A DNA stretch of 34,601 nucleotides, taken from Syntrophales bacterium. Lineage in GTDB: Bacteria > Desulfobacterota > Syntrophia > Syntrophales > CG2-30-49-12. The stretch spans positions 1-34,601 of the forward strand of contig JASEGZ010000020.1 of the NCBI GenBank assembly GCA_030018935.1, written 5' to 3'. Positions 34,432 to 34,601 of the stretch are shown here, piece by piece (positions within the stretch are counted from its first letter, which is position 1; each line of letters opens with the position of its first letter). Under the pieces are notes generated by a model, which saw only the letters and a list, made by a program, of their open reading frames with translations, had not been told where the DNA came from and made no database searches. The translations under genes and the position numbers were made by a program.

Positions 34432-34507
34432 GTTATCACCTCTCCTTTCTTTGTTTGATTTTTATATTTAGTAAAATACCTTGTCTCTTTGAAAGAAATT
34501 CTGACCT

Positions 34508-34535
34508 ATAATAAACATAAATTCTGCTATGTCAA
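34508..34535 (-). promoter_or_regulatory. Sigma-70-type promoter for groESL
   Basis: On the minus strand a -35 box TTGACA (34530-34535) and a -10 box TATTAT (34508-34513) are separated by 16 bases, about 75 bp ahead of the groES start. No CIRCE operator (TTAGCACTC-N9-GAGTGCTAA) is visible between it and groES. The IS-like end begins about 36 bp further upstream. Confidence 0.7.
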
Positions 34536-34570
34536 GTCATAGAAAAAAATTTTGTTAGTAACACGTGATA

Positions 34571-34601
34571 TGTCCGGTTTGTAGCACACAATCTGTCCGG
34601 T
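34571..34601. mobile_element. Probable insertion-sequence end (right boundary)
   Basis: TGTCCGGT occurs at 34571-34578 and 34594-34601, with GTAGCACA between them. This is the reverse-complement counterpart of 32-62, with the same 23-24 bp spacing and the same TGCTACAAA-like core, but a different inner spacer. The two window edges therefore look like the two different ends of one IS type. The element body would extend right of the window. Confidence 0.55.

Overview
The window looks like a chromosomal segment of an anaerobic Desulfobacterota ('deltaproteobacterial') lineage, most like Syntrophales. This placement is inferred from gene content and protein style, not from a marker search. The supporting genes are a complete tol-pal operon with a lipoprotein-type CpoB, groESL, ileS-lspA, an EF-P lysylation set, a tungstate/molybdate-type ABC transporter, and several CoA-thioester genes (crotonases, a SCP2-type thiolase with an HMG-CoA-synthase-like partner, and benzoyl-CoA reductase/2-hydroxyacyl-CoA dehydratase-type proteins). 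Nearly everything reads on the minus strand. Only the crotonase at the left edge, a crotonase remnant near 9 kb and a baeRF-type protein near 22-23 kb read on the plus strand.

Layout, left to right. Positions 1-62 carry what looks like one end of an insertion sequence, and 34571-34601 carry a matching end in the opposite orientation, so the segment is probably bounded by two copies of one IS, which may also be why it ends there. 95-883 is an AT-rich crotonase. 962-3611 is a thiolase plus HMG-CoA-synthase-like/DUF35 pair that lacks the usual synthase cysteine. 3645-5045 is the RarA ATPase. 5103-6314 is a GpsA-like dehydrogenase. 6359-6511 is a small repeat element. 6558-8353 are the ATPase and permease of an oxyanion importer without its binding protein. 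8354-9140 is a scarred region with a ~210-bp imperfect palindrome and an internally deleted crotonase gene.

9141-19188 is one long cell-envelope block. In transcription order it is tolQ-tolR-tolA-tolB-pal-cpoB, then the S41 protease ctpA, a YibQ-type divergent polysaccharide deacetylase, a large TPR lipoprotein and a LolB-like lipoprotein. 19201-21922 holds epmA, efp and a KamA/EpmB radical SAM aminomutase, that is, the genes to make EF-P and modify its lysine, with a perfect 30-bp palindrome between the aminomutase and efp. 22165-23313 is a baeRF family protein.

23351-28971 is the most unusual part. It holds a radical SAM protein fused to two kinds of ferredoxin domain, an HgdB/BcrC-like protein, and a 979-residue protein with two tandem activase (BcrA/BcrD-type) domains plus a DUF2229 domain. 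The last two together match the length and domain order of the single ~1,400-residue proteins known elsewhere, and a heptamer repeat sits exactly at the split. lspA, ileS, groEL and groES close the window.

Two families of short heptamer repeats (CTGANNG-like and GACTTAC-like) recur in the gaps. No rRNA, tRNA, CRISPR array or integrase was seen.
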